Source of the DNA: Lederbergia galactosidilytica
Lineage (GTDB): Bacteria > Bacillota > Bacilli > Bacillales > Bacillaceae_C
Direction of reading: 5' to 3'
Assembly (NCBI RefSeq): GCF_017873565.1
Contig: NZ_JAGGKH010000010.1
Location: forward strand, 124,001 to 188,000
DNA length: 64,000 nt
The notes beneath the pieces are model-generated. The model did not search any database, was not told the origin of the DNA, and was given only the letters and a program-made list of their open reading frames with translations. A program made the position numbers and the translations under genes. Of this stretch, positions 51,050 to 60,596 are shown piece by piece (the stretch's first letter is position 1; each line of letters opens with the position of its first letter).

Positions 51050-51489
51050 TGGTTTCCTTCTTCCTCCTTATACACAATTTCCATCTCATAAAAACCCGCT
51101 AATTTGCCTTGCATTGATAGTTCATAAGCTAGGCTTAGTTTCCCGTCACAATGGTCATTTGTTTCGTTATGTGTAAACCGCTTCGTGTTTGTCGTTAAAA
51201 ACAATGTACCTAACTCACTTTCGTGAGACCCTCTTTTTTGCTCATTCAATTTAAAATTCAAACGCATTTTTAATAAACCTGTTCGTAAGATGAACGCTTC
51301 ATCCTTTGTAATTTTCACGACGGTATGAATTGTTCCTTGTTCTTGTATTTCATCATATTTTAAATAAATTGTATCACCTTTTTGATAATGCCGTCCAAAA
51401 ACTGTCAGTTCATACGTTTCCTCATCTTGATCTAATTTAATTTTGGTCGTTAGGTGAATCTTTATTGAAGTTTGTGTGTCAGTTAGCAA
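51046..51489 (-). CDS. DUF1934 beta-barrel protein YwiB
   Basis: A 147-aa calycin-like beta-barrel protein of unknown function that accompanies argS in Bacillus. [16 protein letters not shown] and the C-terminal [22 protein letters not shown] are family features. The TTG at 51489 has AAAGGG 10 bases upstream; a GTG at 51498 overlaps that site. Overlaps argS by four bases. Confidence 0.82.
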   Translation of the reverse strand: MLTDTQTSIKIHLTTKIKLDQDEETYELTVFGRHYQKGDTIYLKYDEIQEQGTIHTVVKITKDEAFILRTGLLKMRLNFKLNEQKRGSHESELGTLFLTTNTKRFTHNETNDHCDGKLSLAYELSMQGKLAGFYEMEIVYKEEEGNQ

Positions 51490-51656
51490 GGATAGCACAC
51501 CCTTTACATTCTATACAGATTTAGGCGATAGGATGCAGTCTAAGCATCACTAGCCGTTCCTCTTGATTATTTAGTAACTTTACTATTATAAGAAAGTTTC
51601 AAGTGAAAGTCCATTCTACTAACAAGATTAGAAATTGCAAAAAAATACCTACTTCA

Positions 51657-51688
51657 TGAATAAAACTGGAAATCTTTCCTCATACTGG
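51657..51688 (+). promoter_or_regulatory. SigG/SigF-type promoter of pbpG
   Basis: TGAATA (51657-51662), an 18-base spacer and CATACTGG (51681-51688) match the forespore promoter consensus TGHATR-N17/18-CATAMTA almost fully. It lies 37 bases before the pbpG start; B. subtilis pbpG is a forespore gene. Confidence 0.7.
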
Positions 51689-51724
51689 TTGATAGGAGAT
51701 TGCTAGAATTTAGGAGGTGGGTTC

Positions 51725-53719
51725 ATGGAAGCAGAAATAAAAATAAAGAAAAAGTGGCGAAATATTCGCTTGCTTTCTTATATTGCCTTGTTAATGATCA
51801 TCCTTATTTTCATTATGTTTATTTCTTTTGTCATTTATCTTAAAATACTTGGACCTCCACCTTTAACAATTCCTGAATCTTCTTTATATTATACTTCAGA
51901 TGAAACTGTTTTTGGTGAGAGTCATAATGGGGAAAGAAGATATTGGATTGGCCTCGAGAATATTTCTCCTGCTGCCATTCAAGCCACACTTTCTATTGAG
52001 GATCAAACTTTTTATCAACATCATGGTTTTGATGTTAAAAGAATAGGTGGCGCTGTTTTAGCTAATATAAAGGCAGGGCAAAAAGTGCAAGGTGCTAGTA
52101 CGATTACTCAACAATATGCCCGCAATCTTTTTTTAACAATGGATAAAACATGGACCAGAAAAATATCAGAAGCTATTTATGCGGCACGATTGGAGTTCCA
52201 TTATGATAAAGGACAGATTTTGGAAGGCTATTTAAATACGATCAATTTTGGACATGGAGCATATGGGATCGAAGCAGCCAGTCAATATTATTTTGGAAAA
52301 AGTTCAAAGGAATTAACACTTGCAGAAGCTTCTATGCTTATGGGAATTCCAAAAGGACCGAGCATTTATTCTCCATTAAGGTCGGAGGAAAAAGCAAAAA
52401 GGCGGCAAAAACTTATTTTAGATTCCATGCAAGAAAATGGTTATATCGAAGCAGAGGAAGCAAAACGAGCAACAAACGAACAATTAACCTACATAGGCAA
52501 GCATCCCCACCACCGAGCCGACATAGCCCCTTATTTTTATGACATGGTCCAAAAGGAACTAAAAACAACGGTCGGTTTAGATGATAGAGTCATTGCTCTC
52601 GGAGGCCTCCAAATATACACCACTTTGGATGCTGAGCAACAAATAATAGCGGAAGAAATCGTTGATCAGGTCATTCCTAATTCTTCTGATATTCAAGTAG
52701 GGTTTGCCGCGATGGATCCGAAGACTGGGTTTGTTACTGCGATGATAGGTGGGAGAAATTACGAAGAAAGTGCATTTAATCGGGCCTCACAAGCCGTTCG
52801 TCAACCCGGTTCAACCATTAAACCTTTTCTATATTATGCTGCCTTAGAACATGGCTTTACACCTGCGACACAACTTCGCAGCGAGAAGACAACCTTTGAG
52901 TATGATCATGGAAAATCCAAATATAGCCCTCATAACTTTAATAATCGGTATGCCGACGATGAAATTACGATGGCACAAGCACTTGCTGTCTCAGATAATA
53001 TTTATGCCGTGAAGACACATTTATTTTTAGGTGAAGAGGTTCTCGCCAATACTGTGAAAAATTTTGGCATTCAGTCGGAAATGAAGCCCGTACCATCCCT
53101 AGCTTTAGGAACTTCTGGATTAAAGTTAATGGAACTGCTTAATGGTTATAGTATGTTTGCCAATGGCGGAAAAAAGGTGGAACCGACCTTTATTAAACGG
53201 GTGGAAGATCGTAACGGAAAAGTATTATACGAAGCGAAGCCTAACCAAGAACAAATCTTGAATCCGCAATTGGCGTTTGTTATGAGCCATATGATGATGG
53301 GGATGTTTGATCATCGGTTAAATGGCTATGCATCTGTTACAGGAACCTCTTTAGCAGGTAAAATGAGTCGCGATTATGCAGGTAAATCTGGCTCGACTAA
53401 TACAGATTATTGGATGGCTGGTTTTACGCCAGGATTAGCTTCCGTCGTCTGGACAGGCTATGATCAAGGGGATGAAATTACGTTAACGGCAGATAAATTA
53501 TATGCCAAAAACATTTGGCTTCAGTTCATGGAACGATCTATTGAACATCAACCCGAAGAACAGCATATTTTCAAACCGCCTGCCGGTGTAGAAGCCGTAC
53601 CTATGGATCCAGAAAATGGACTATGGGCCACAGATATGTGCCCAACCTTTAGGCTCACCTATTTCCTTAAAGGGACCGCTCCAGAAGAATTTTGCACTGA
53701 GCATCTCTTAGGATTATGA
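51725..53719 (+). CDS. pbpG: class A penicillin-binding protein PbpG (PBP2d), sporulation-specific
   Basis: A bifunctional peptidoglycan synthase, 664 aa, used in spore wall assembly and engulfment in Bacillus. Residues 17-38 are the membrane anchor. The GT51 domain shows EDQTFYQHHGFD, STITQQYARNL and the KRKISE-like stretch TRKISEAIYAARLE. The transpeptidase has the serine motif STIK in RQPGSTIKPF, SDN in AVSDNIYAV and KSG in AGKSGSTNTDYW. The ATG follows AGGAGGTGGG. A forespore promoter precedes it and ywhD follows convergently. Confidence 0.94.
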   Translation: MEAEIKIKKKWRNIRLLSYIALLMIILIFIMFISFVIYLKILGPPPLTIPESSLYYTSDETVFGESHNGERRYWIGLENISPAAIQATLSIEDQTFYQHHGFDVKRIGGAVLANIKAGQKVQGASTITQQYARNLFLTMDKTWTRKISEAIYAARLEFHYDKGQILEGYLNTINFGHGAYGIEAASQYYFGKSSKELTLAEASMLMGIPKGPSIYSPLRSEEKAKRRQKLILDSMQENGYIEAEEAKRATNEQLTYIGKHPHHRADIAPYFYDMVQKELKTTVGLDDRVIALGGLQIYTTLDAEQQIIAEEIVDQVIPNSSDIQVGFAAMDPKTGFVTAMIGGRNYEESAFNRASQAVRQPGSTIKPFLYYAALEHGFTPATQLRSEKTTFEYDHGKSKYSPHNFNNRYADDEITMAQALAVSDNIYAVKTHLFLGEEVLANTVKNFGIQSEMKPVPSLALGTSGLKLMELLNGYSMFANGGKKVEPTFIKRVEDRNGKVLYEAKPNQEQILNPQLAFVMSHMMMGMFDHRLNGYASVTGTSLAGKMSRDYAGKSGSTNTDYWMAGFTPGLASVVWTGYDQGDEITLTADKLYAKNIWLQFMERSIEHQPEEQHIFKPPAGVEAVPMDPENGLWATDMCPTFRLTYFLKGTAPEEFCTEHLLGL

Positions 53720-53760
53720 GGGGATCATGGCACAAGAGCTTAATCATTTCATAATAAAAA

Positions 53761-53789
53761 CCTCAAGGTGTGCGGCCTTGAGGTTTTTT
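53761..53789 (+). terminator. pbpG terminator
   Basis: CCTCAAGG-TGTGCGG-CCTTGAGG followed by TTTTTTGG, 40 bp after the pbpG stop. Confidence 0.85.
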
Positions 53790-53798
53790 GGCGGTAGC

Positions 53799-54286
53799 TT
53801 CCGCTTTTCTGTGTCCAGCTGCAGTGTCCAGCTGCAGCGTCCAGCGTCTAGCGAACTTTCAGTGCCTTCCTACGATAAGTCAACATCGGCTCGTCCTTTG
53901 TCCTCACCGTGTTTCCTTTATCTTGTCAGGCCCTTAAAAAGTTCGTACGTCGCTATACGGACGCTTCCGCTTTTCTGTGTCCAGCTGCAGCGTCCAGCGT
54001 CTAGCGAACTTTCAGTGCCTTCCTACGATAAGTCAACATCGGCTCGTCCTTTGTCCTCACCGTGTTTCCTTTATCTTGTCAGGCCCTTAAAAAGTTCGTA
54101 CGTCGCTATACGGACGCTTCCGCTTTTCTGTGTCCAGCTGCAGCGTCCAGCGTCTAGCGAACTTTCAGTGCCTTCCTACGATAAGTCAACATCGGCTCGT
54201 CCTTTGTCCTCGCCGTGTTTCCTTTATCTTGTCAGGCCCTTAAAAAGTTCGTACGTCGCTATACGGACGCTTCCGCTTTTCTGTGT
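53799..54286. repeat. three tandem copies (166, 153, 153 bp) of the TTCCGCTTTTCT family
   Basis: Units start TTCCGCTTTTCTGTGTCCAG at 53799, 53965 and 54118, and a fourth start is truncated at 54271. The first has an extra 13 bases from a local duplication of GTCCAGCTGCAGT. The units are almost identical. Inside, CTACGATAAGTCAACATCGG, CACCGTGTTTCCTTTATC and GTTCGTACGTCGC recur. An apparent 224-aa frame over this region exists only because 153 is divisible by three. Confidence 0.85.
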
Positions 54287-54397
54287 CCTAGTTTGCAGTG
54301 CAAACTATATGTTAGTTTACTTATTTTCGCCAAATTTGACAAGGGAAATGATTATCAGTTATTCAAATATAATAAACCTATGTCTTCTCATTGTCTT

Positions 54398-54919
54398 TTA
54401 GAAGAAGGCAGCTTTAACTTCGTTTTCCGTTCTTTCCCAAATTTCACCATCATATTCTTTTAAAAACTCCCCTAGTTTGAGTCTTGATTCTTGGTCCATA
54501 TGTTCGACAATAATATGTCCTTTCATAGCTTTATCCATATGATTCACATGTTGTGGCATCGACTTATACCCTCTGCGAGCAGGTCGGTTGATATATAATT
54601 CACAGGCCGACACTCCTGAATAAATAGGACCTTCGGGTTTCCGATCTAAAACTACCCAGATCACCCAATATTTTTTTGTGTCCTCTTCAGGGTATTGTGA
54701 TAGCAACTCATCTAGTGATTTTACATACCTTACACCACGTTCCGTTTTACTACGAGCATGCATAACTTGAGGCTCAATCCAAACCTCTCCTTCTGCCACA
54801 TCAATCAACAATGGCGTTACATTTTCCAAACTTAGAGAGCCTACACCGTATCCTTTATGTCCATCAATTGGATCATTCTTTAAAATATTAAATTCAATTT
54901 TACGCTTATTCTGCTCCAT
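54398..54919 (-). CDS. YwhD family protein
   Basis: A 173-aa soluble protein of unknown function, characteristic of Bacillaceae. It begins MEQNKRKIEFNILKNDPIDGHKGYG and ends with EIWERTENEVKAAFF. Conserved segments GVGSLSLENVTPLLIDV and WVVLDRKPEGPIYSGVSACEL are visible. AGGAGGT precedes the ATG. It is 12 bp after ywhC on the same strand, so the two are co-transcribed. Confidence 0.85.
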   Translation of the reverse strand: MEQNKRKIEFNILKNDPIDGHKGYGVGSLSLENVTPLLIDVAEGEVWIEPQVMHARSKTERGVRYVKSLDELLSQYPEEDTKKYWVIWVVLDRKPEGPIYSGVSACELYINRPARRGYKSMPQHVNHMDKAMKGHIIVEHMDQESRLKLGEFLKEYDGEIWERTENEVKAAFF

Positions 54920-54931
54920 AACACATACCTC

Positions 54932-55597
54932 CTATAAAAATATCGAAAATATTCTTTGGATGCTTTCAATGAAAAAGGGAATGGCCGTATTAATAACTGG
55001 ATATATCGTATATCTCCCCAATGGCGTAATGACTAAGATGATAAAAATAAGGGAGCCAAAGGATTCATATTGCGTCATTTTCGCTCTCACCTTTGTTGGC
55101 AAAAGGTCTTCTAAAATCCGATATCCATCTAATGGCGGAAGAGGTAGTAAATTAAAAACAAACAACAGTACATTAAAATAAATAAACAGATTAAAAAATT
55201 GAATCACAAGCGGATGCAAGGATCCGGCAACTCCTGTTACAACAAATATGTAAAAAATACCTGTGCCGAGAATCGCAAGAATAAAATTACTAATCGGTCC
55301 CATTAGGGAGACAAAAATTCCACCTATACGAGGGTTTTTAAAATGATACCGATTGACAGGCACAGGTCGAGCCCAACCAAAGCCAGCAATTAAGATTAAT
55401 AATGTACCAAGCGGGTCCAAATGGTGAATCGGATTGAGTGTTAATCTTCCCTGCTCCTTTGCTGTATTATCCCCTAATTTATAAGCGGTAAAAGCATGGG
55501 CAAACTCATGTACAGTAAAAGCTATCAATAAAACCACAACGATCAGTGGCAATTGTTCTAATGGAAATCGCAAAAAACTTTCTAGAAATCTTTCCAC
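54932..55597 (-). CDS. site-2 protease family membrane metalloprotease YwhC (M50)
   Basis: A 221-aa intramembrane zinc protease. HEFAH at residues 30-34 in the first helix is the HExxH site, and LPPLDGYRILEDLLP supplies the third ligand (N/DG motif). No PDZ domain is present, as in the short S2P group; the related SpoIVFB is larger. The start is GTG with GAGGAG eight bases upstream. Substrate unknown. Confidence 0.88.
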   Translation of the reverse strand: MERFLESFLRFPLEQLPLIVVVLLIAFTVHEFAHAFTAYKLGDNTAKEQGRLTLNPIHHLDPLGTLLILIAGFGWARPVPVNRYHFKNPRIGGIFVSLMGPISNFILAILGTGIFYIFVVTGVAGSLHPLVIQFFNLFIYFNVLLFVFNLLPLPPLDGYRILEDLLPTKVRAKMTQYESFGSLIFIILVITPLGRYTIYPVINTAIPFFIESIQRIFSIFL

Positions 55598-55711
55598 ATA
55601 TCCAACTCCTCATTATAAGAATATCTACGCTTGTTACATATTATACAAAAATTTCGGATAAACCTCATACAATCTGTTCCAAGTATTGCTTCCGCTTCAC
55701 AAAAGGAATAC

Positions 55712-55871
55712 ACTTTTAGAGGATGTTCAAAAAACACGATAAAAAATCACGCTACGGGATAGAGGATCTTCGACTAAATGCCAACACGTCGTCCGTGTCG
55801 AATGTCGGAGCCACCACATCCTGTGGAAGTTCGTTGGCTTTTTTATCTTCCTTTTTGAGCCCGCACTTTTA
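55712..55871. repeat. inverted-repeat element, GTTCAAAAA family, copy 4
   Basis: CACTTTTAGAGGATGTTCA with AAAAA...GATAAAAAA at the left, and at the right TTTTTTATCTTCCTTTTTGAG then CCCGCACTTTTA. Terminal inverted repeats of about 30 bp, with AACACGTCGTCCGTGTCG palindromic inside. It stands 30 bp before ywhB. Confidence 0.75.
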
Positions 55872-55903
55872 GTTGTACATAATTTAATAGAGAGGTGATA
55901 AAA

Positions 55904-56092
55904 ATGCCTTATGTGACAGTAAAAATGCTTGAAGGTCGGACAGAAGAACAAAAAAAAGCCCTTGTAGATAAGGTCACAGCTGCAGTAAGTGAGACGGTAG
56001 ACGCCCCTAAAGAAAAAATTGTTGTCTTTATTGAGGAAATGAGCAAAAATCATTACGCTGTTGGTGGAAAACGCTTAAGTGATGAAGTTTAA
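55904..56092 (+). CDS. 4-oxalocrotonate tautomerase-like protein YwhB
   Basis: A 62-aa tautomerase-superfamily subunit (beta-alpha-beta). After Met removal the N-terminal proline (MPYVTVKMLEGR) is the catalytic base, and Arg12 and the hydrophobic pocket follow. The ATG at 55904 has GAGGTG before it; three extra in-frame codons upstream would bury the essential proline, so they are rejected. Natural substrate in Bacillus is unknown. Confidence 0.9.
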   Translation: MPYVTVKMLEGRTEEQKKALVDKVTAAVSETVDAPKEKIVVFIEEMSKNHYAVGGKRLSDEV

Positions 56093-56212
56093 GAAAAACA
56101 TAAGCTGCCGCTTCAGCAAAATGCAACGGAATTTTTGCTTGATGTTACGTTTGACCTGACATTAGACATAGTTTACTTCTTAGTCATTTTAATTCTGGTC
56201 GCATTTTTAATT

Positions 56213-56253
56213 AAGACAGCAGTTCGACTTAATTGCGTCCTGCTGTCTTTAGA
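56213..56253 (+). terminator. ywhB terminator
   Basis: AAGACAGCAG pairs with CTGCTGTCTT across a 17-base loop; a short T run follows. About 120 bp after the ywhB stop. Confidence 0.6.
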
Positions 56254-56373
56254 TCCACAGGATGTGGAACTGAACTGCCAACGTACAAGATTGTAGTAGT
56301 GCAGATGAAGCGACAGGACGTTGCGTCCTTAGCCTTTTCCCATCCATCCCAATTACAAAAGAGTGTACCGCGT

Positions 56374-56913
56374 TTATGACTGAAAAGAGCTAATTTCTGA
56401 TGTGTTATAAGAATTTTTGGTCTTTCTTAACATTGCGATATATTGATAAGCTTCTTCAATTTCCTCACTTGTGTACCCCTGTTTCGGCTTTAATGTCTGG
56501 ATCTTCCCCTCAACTTCTTCCCGTGAATCTTGTTCAAAATAGAGCACAGTTGAAACAAGTTCAAGGAAACGAGCATTTTGTTCATTCATACTGAACAAGC
56601 ACTCTTTTAAATTGGGAACTTCTGTATCATATTCTTTCAAAAACTCACTACCAGCTGTGGTCATTTTATATTTATATTGGGAATATCCCCCTTTATCTTC
56701 TTTCTTTTCATCCAAAAAGCCAAAATTACATAATTCCTCAACCCGTAAGCTCAATTCTTCAGAATACGGTCCATAAAAGTGGAATTCGAATTTTTCCTGA
56801 AAGGGAAATCCCAATTTCTTCGCTATGTAGATCATTTTCTGCAATTTTTTCCGTCCTGTTACTTCCCCAGATAAAGCAAACACATTCATTAATCTTTGAT
56901 GATCATTTAGCAT
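56374..56913 (-). CDS. YwgA family protein
   Basis: A 179-aa cytoplasmic protein resembling uncharacterised YwgA proteins. Residues 20-90 look like a winged-helix region (KKLQKMIYIAKKLGFPFQEKFEFHFYGPYSEELSLRVEELCNFGFLDEK), the arrangement seen in phage and antitoxin-like regulators of the PanA/SocA type. AGGAG lies 14 bases before the ATG, rather far. It is located 160 bp after ywfO on the same strand; a repeat element separates them. Confidence 0.75.
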   Translation of the reverse strand: MLNDHQRLMNVFALSGEVTGRKKLQKMIYIAKKLGFPFQEKFEFHFYGPYSEELSLRVEELCNFGFLDEKKEDKGGYSQYKYKMTTAGSEFLKEYDTEVPNLKECLFSMNEQNARFLELVSTVLYFEQDSREEVEGKIQTLKPKQGYTSEEIEEAYQYIAMLRKTKNSYNTSEISSFQS

Positions 56914-56953
56914 GGCAAACGAATCAACTCCTGGTTCTATTTTTCAATGTTCT

Positions 56954-57070
56954 TTAAAGGATGTTCAAAAATTAGGATCAAGGGCAAGTCTGCCTTTTTT
57001 CGACGCATATGATTTACTGGCGTCAGCATAGTCGCTGACGAATCCTTTTTATCCTTTTTTGAACTTGCAA
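56954..57070. repeat. inverted-repeat element, GTTCAAAAA family, copy 5
   Basis: AAAGGATGTTCAAAAATTAGGATCAA at one end and CCTTTTTATCCTTTTTTGAAC at the other. Inside lies GACGCA...CTGGCGTCAGC-ATAGTC-GCTGACG, a small palindrome. Shortest copy of the family. It fills the space between ywfO and ywgA. Confidence 0.7.
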
Positions 57071-57072
57071 TT

Positions 57073-58374
57073 TCAGTGCTTTTCTAAGATGGACAAAATT
57101 CTAGTCTTCACTTCTCGATGTTTCGAGTCATCAAGAAGCAGTTCTCGTGGATAATATAATTTATGATCTGTCCGTCGTTTGCCAGATATTGCTTCTACAA
57201 TGGCAGATTCTCGAGATAGTTCGTGTCGTTCCTGATTTGGCATTAATAAATTGATCGGGAGACGTTCCTCTTCCTCACCAGGCCGATAAAAATCATACGG
57301 CAAATCGGATGAGGAATCAACAGCCAAATAATAGTCAGGATCAATTTCCGCTTCTCTAAAAAGCTCCTCTAACTGCCCGAGCAGTTTATATTGTTTCGAT
57401 GGGTCGAATTCCACATATTTAAATAATTTCCGATTCATAAATCGGAAGCATAAATCTTGTAAAATTATGTCTTCCTCTTCTTCCCACATTTGGAAATAAT
57501 ATAAAATCACAGGCTCATCTAATTTTAGATAATCCTCCAAACTCACTTTTTCCTCAAATAAAGAAATAAAATGGGTCGGGTAAGATTTAAATTGATAGTC
57601 TCGCTGGTATAAAGCTTTTGCTCTTTGCAATATCTTGGTTAAGATTACTTCAGCACTTCGAGTAACCGGATGAAAGTACACTTGCCAATACATTTGATAG
57701 CGACTCATAATATAATCTTCTACAGCATGCATACCGGTTGCTTTAAACACAACTTGATCTTCTGTTGGTCGCATGACTCGTAAAATTCGTTCCATATCAA
57801 AATGGCCGTAACTTACACCTGTAAAATAGGCATCTCGTTGAAGGTAGTCCATACGATCGGCATCAATTTGACTGGAGATCAAACTGACGACAAGCTTATT
57901 AGGATAAGTTTTTCCGATTACATCTGCGACTTTTTGCGGAAAATCCGCTCCAACTTTATGTAAAACAGCGTGAACCTCTGTAACCCCCAAAATAATGCTT
58001 CTTGTAAACTGTTCATGATCTGTATGATACACTTTCTCGAACGAGTGCGAGAAGGGTCCGTGACCAAGATCATGCAAAAGTGCTGCACATAATGACAGAA
58101 GCCTTTCATCTTCATTCCATTCTGGCCGTCCTTGAAAAACATCATCCACAATTCGCCGTACAATTTCATATACCCCAAGTGAATGATTAAAACGACTATG
58201 TTCTGCCCCGTGAAAGGTTAAATAAGTCGTTCCTAATTGTTTAATTCGTCTTAGCCGTTGAAATTCTTTCGTTCCAATCAAATCCCAAATAATTTGATCT
58301 TGCACATGAACATAACGATGAACAGGGTCTTTAAATACTTTTTCTTCATTTAATTTTAAATTGGAATGATCCAT
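57073..58374 (-). CDS. HD-domain phosphohydrolase YwfO
   Basis: A 433-aa HD superfamily enzyme, the same length as B. subtilis YwfO. The metal site is HSRFNHSLGVYEI (first His), HDLGHGPFSHSFE (HD and downstream His) and a later Asp in SSQIDADRMDYLQRDA, the arrangement of dNTP triphosphohydrolases such as SAMHD1 and EF1143. A nucleotide triphosphohydrolase role is probable. GGAAGAGGG precedes the ATG. Confidence 0.88.
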   Translation of the reverse strand: MDHSNLKLNEEKVFKDPVHRYVHVQDQIIWDLIGTKEFQRLRRIKQLGTTYLTFHGAEHSRFNHSLGVYEIVRRIVDDVFQGRPEWNEDERLLSLCAALLHDLGHGPFSHSFEKVYHTDHEQFTRSIILGVTEVHAVLHKVGADFPQKVADVIGKTYPNKLVVSLISSQIDADRMDYLQRDAYFTGVSYGHFDMERILRVMRPTEDQVVFKATGMHAVEDYIMSRYQMYWQVYFHPVTRSAEVILTKILQRAKALYQRDYQFKSYPTHFISLFEEKVSLEDYLKLDEPVILYYFQMWEEEEDIILQDLCFRFMNRKLFKYVEFDPSKQYKLLGQLEELFREAEIDPDYYLAVDSSSDLPYDFYRPGEEEERLPINLLMPNQERHELSRESAIVEAISGKRRTDHKLYYPRELLLDDSKHREVKTRILSILEKH

Positions 58375-58775
58375 TATCTGGCCCTCTTCCTATCTATCAT
58401 AATTTTATTATAGCGGCTTTACATACTTATATAAAGCGTCGATTTCCTATTAACTTATGATTAAACTCATCCAATAAAGTTGAAAATGGCGAATATATCC
58501 TTGTCGTTTAGTCAGTCTTCAAACAATTTTTCATTAATTCCTACACATATTAAAAACTATTTACCATTATTTTTCATAATTGTTTTTTATTTTGGTATAA
58601 AAATGATCGGACCTGTCCATGATAGTACTAATCAAAAAAGTTAGCATTTGTCTATTCTAACAGAAATGAAGTTAACCAATATGGATGAAGCTTCTACTAA
58701 ATCAAGACTTTCTTCAACTAGCAAATGCTTAAAAAGGAACCTAATTTTGGGAGAAAAAAATAGGAGATGGTGAGA
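58375..58775. other. divergent intergenic region ywfO-rsfA, no gene seen
   Basis: About 400 bp, strongly AT-rich, holding the promoters of two divergent genes. GACTTTCTTCAACTAGC and similar stretches show no clear sigma-factor match. No ORF, no hairpin of note. Confidence 0.4.
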
Positions 58776-59489
58776 ATGAAAACAAGACAAGACGCATGGA
58801 CAGAAGAGAATGATTTATTACTAGCAGAAACGGTATTAAGACATGTTCGTGAAGGAAGTACTCAATTAAATGCTTTTGAGGAAGTGGGAGACAAATTAAA
58901 TCGTACCTCCGCTGCATGTGGATTTAGATGGAATGCCGTAGTGCGGCACCAATATGAAAAAGCCTTGGATTTAGCTAAAAAGCAACGAAAGCAACGTCAC
59001 CGCATTATGGGGAAAGAACAAAGCGGTAAAAAGAAACTACTCTATCAACCACCAATAACCCTTCTCGATGAAGCGGATATGGAAATGGATGAAGCATTTG
59101 AAATTTTAAATAGTACGCCACTGAATTCGGAGTCTGCTGACTTTCAAGGAAATCTTTTACCAGCTCCTGTCGAACCAACTGGTGATATGAATATGCAGAA
59201 AGTCATTTCTTATCTACAAAATTTGCAAAACTCGGACTTTCAACAAGAGATCTTGCAAAGAGAGAATGAGAGATTGAAAAAACAACTTCGTGACCTGGAG
59301 GCGGAAAACAATACCCTTCAAAAGCAAGTTGCAAAATTGGAAGACAACTCTGTCACAATGCAGGAAGACTATGAGACCCTTATGAAAATTTTAAACCGAG
59401 CACGAAAACTAGTTTTATTTGATGAAGAAGAAACTCCCCCTACCTCCTTCAAAATGGACCGCAATGGCAACCTAGAAAAAATGGCGGAG
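58776..59489 (+). CDS. rsfA: RsfA family forespore transcription factor
   Basis: A forespore regulator that modulates SigF-dependent genes. From the ATG at 58776 (AGGAG nine bases upstream; an ATG at 58767 abuts the site) it is 238 aa. The N terminus is a Myb/SANT-like DNA-binding domain ([24 protein letters not shown]...[15 protein letters not shown]), followed by a linker and a coiled coil at about 160-205 ([31 protein letters not shown]). It may be a paralogue of other RsfA-type proteins (YlbO) encoded elsewhere. Confidence 0.88.
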
Positions 59490-59504
59490 TAACAAGAAAA
59501 GCGG

Positions 59505-59665
59505 AAGTGCCTGTTCAGCGCTGTACAAACTTTTACAATAAGGATGAACGACTAAAATATGGACCAAAGGCTAAATACGCGCCGTCCTGGCGCAACGCCT
59601 TTGTGACCCACATCCTGTGGGCCTCCGTCCTGTGGCGACGCCGTTCTGACCAACATCCTATGAGC
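59505..59665. repeat. AGAAAAGCGGAAG-family repeat after rsfA
   Basis: AAGCGGAAGTGCC, TTCAGCGCTGTACAAACTTT, AAGGATGAACGACTAAA, GCGCCGTCCTGGCGCAACGCC and GTTCTGACCAACATCCTATG match the copies at 30230-30550. GCGCC-GTCCT-GGCGC is a small palindrome. No gene. Confidence 0.65.
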
Positions 59666-59703
59666 CAGATCATGTATAACTGTTTTTATAACATAGATGC
59701 AAA

Positions 59704-59742
59704 AATAGAGCCGTGACTTCCCCCTGTCGCGGCTCTATTTTT
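59704..59742. terminator. bidirectional terminator between rsfA and lipL
   Basis: AATAGAGCCG...CGGCTCTATT with T runs on both sides (TATTTTTC and, inverted, TATTTTTGC). It lies between the convergent ends of rsfA and lipL. Confidence 0.85.
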
Positions 59743-60568
59743 CAAAAAGTATTTGTTCATTTCGCTTGACCATTCGCTCATAATATTCCTTGAACCATTC
59801 CAATTCAATTCCTTGGAGTTGGTCCATAAATAGTCTGTCACACTTTGTATTCATGACTTGAAGAAATCTTTGCATTACGGCTTGGACAGAAAGTTCCACC
59901 CCTAATAACTCCGATAAGGAAGCCATAACATTCACTTGGATATCTGGAAACACAAATTTTGTAGATGCCTGATACTGAGCATGCTCGTAAAATCCTTTTA
60001 CAAGTGCAGCCCGTTTAGACCCACTTCCTGATACGCAGAGATAAATCTGTACCGCCACAGCCTTTCGAATTCGCCGTTGGGAAATACCAGCGAACTTTTT
60101 CCCTTCAATGCTAAGATCATAGCTTCCAGGGCAATAGGAACCAACGATCTCCCGTGCCTCAATGTCATAATCAAAATCAACAAACATTAACTTTATAAGC
60201 TCCCACATGGCATCATATCCTCGGTTAATATCAATCCCTTTCGCCGTGTCTGGGAAAATTATCGATATATTTAACACACCTTCATCTAATGCCACTGCTA
60301 GTCCCCCGGAATTTCGGACAATTCGATTGTAATCATTTTCTTGTAAATACTGGAGACCCGCCTCTAGATTAGGAAGCTTTGTGTCTTGAATGCCTAACAC
60401 TAAAGTGGGGGGATGCACCCATGCACGTAGGGTGGGGGGAGATTCCCCACTCCCCACTGACCTACACAAAGTATCGTCCATCGCGAACGATTGGATGGCA
60501 TGAAAATAAGGATTAAATCCTGATTGATCTATAAACCGCCATTCCTCTTGTCGTAATAACTCTGACAT
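59735..60568 (-). CDS. lipL: octanoyl-[GcvH]:protein N-octanoyltransferase LipL
   Basis: Transfers octanoyl from GcvH to E2 subunits in the lipoate assembly route of Bacillus. The 277-aa BPL/LplA-fold protein has the substrate-loop motif RNSGGLAVALDEGVLN at about 86-100 and GSYCPGSYDLSIEGKKFAGISQRR with Cys146 as the likely acyl-bearing nucleophile and Lys157 or Lys158 following. LipL, and not LplJ or LipM, is supported by position near pta and hemQ (ywfL in B. subtilis). GGAGAAA precedes the ATG. Confidence 0.9.
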   Translation of the reverse strand: MSELLRQEEWRFIDQSGFNPYFHAIQSFAMDDTLCRSVGSGESPPTLRAWVHPPTLVLGIQDTKLPNLEAGLQYLQENDYNRIVRNSGGLAVALDEGVLNISIIFPDTAKGIDINRGYDAMWELIKLMFVDFDYDIEAREIVGSYCPGSYDLSIEGKKFAGISQRRIRKAVAVQIYLCVSGSGSKRAALVKGFYEHAQYQASTKFVFPDIQVNVMASLSELLGVELSVQAVMQRFLQVMNTKCDRLFMDQLQGIELEWFKEYYERMVKRNEQILFEK

Positions 60569-60596
60569 TCTTTTTCTCCTATTTGAACATCCTTTA

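Noticed and set aside
53727-54401. A 224-codon plus-strand frame after pbpG
   Set aside because: It starts across the pbpG terminator hairpin, has no ribosome site, and is a byproduct of 153-bp tandem non-coding repeats.
55727-56053. A 108-codon minus-strand frame over the repeat element and ywhB
   Set aside because: Covers an inverted-repeat element and the antisense of ywhB; no start signal.
60405-60462. GGGG/CCCC-rich palindromic stretch that looked like an IS605 end
   Set aside because: It lies within lipL and encodes a normal conserved segment (ESPPTLRAWVHPPTLVLG).
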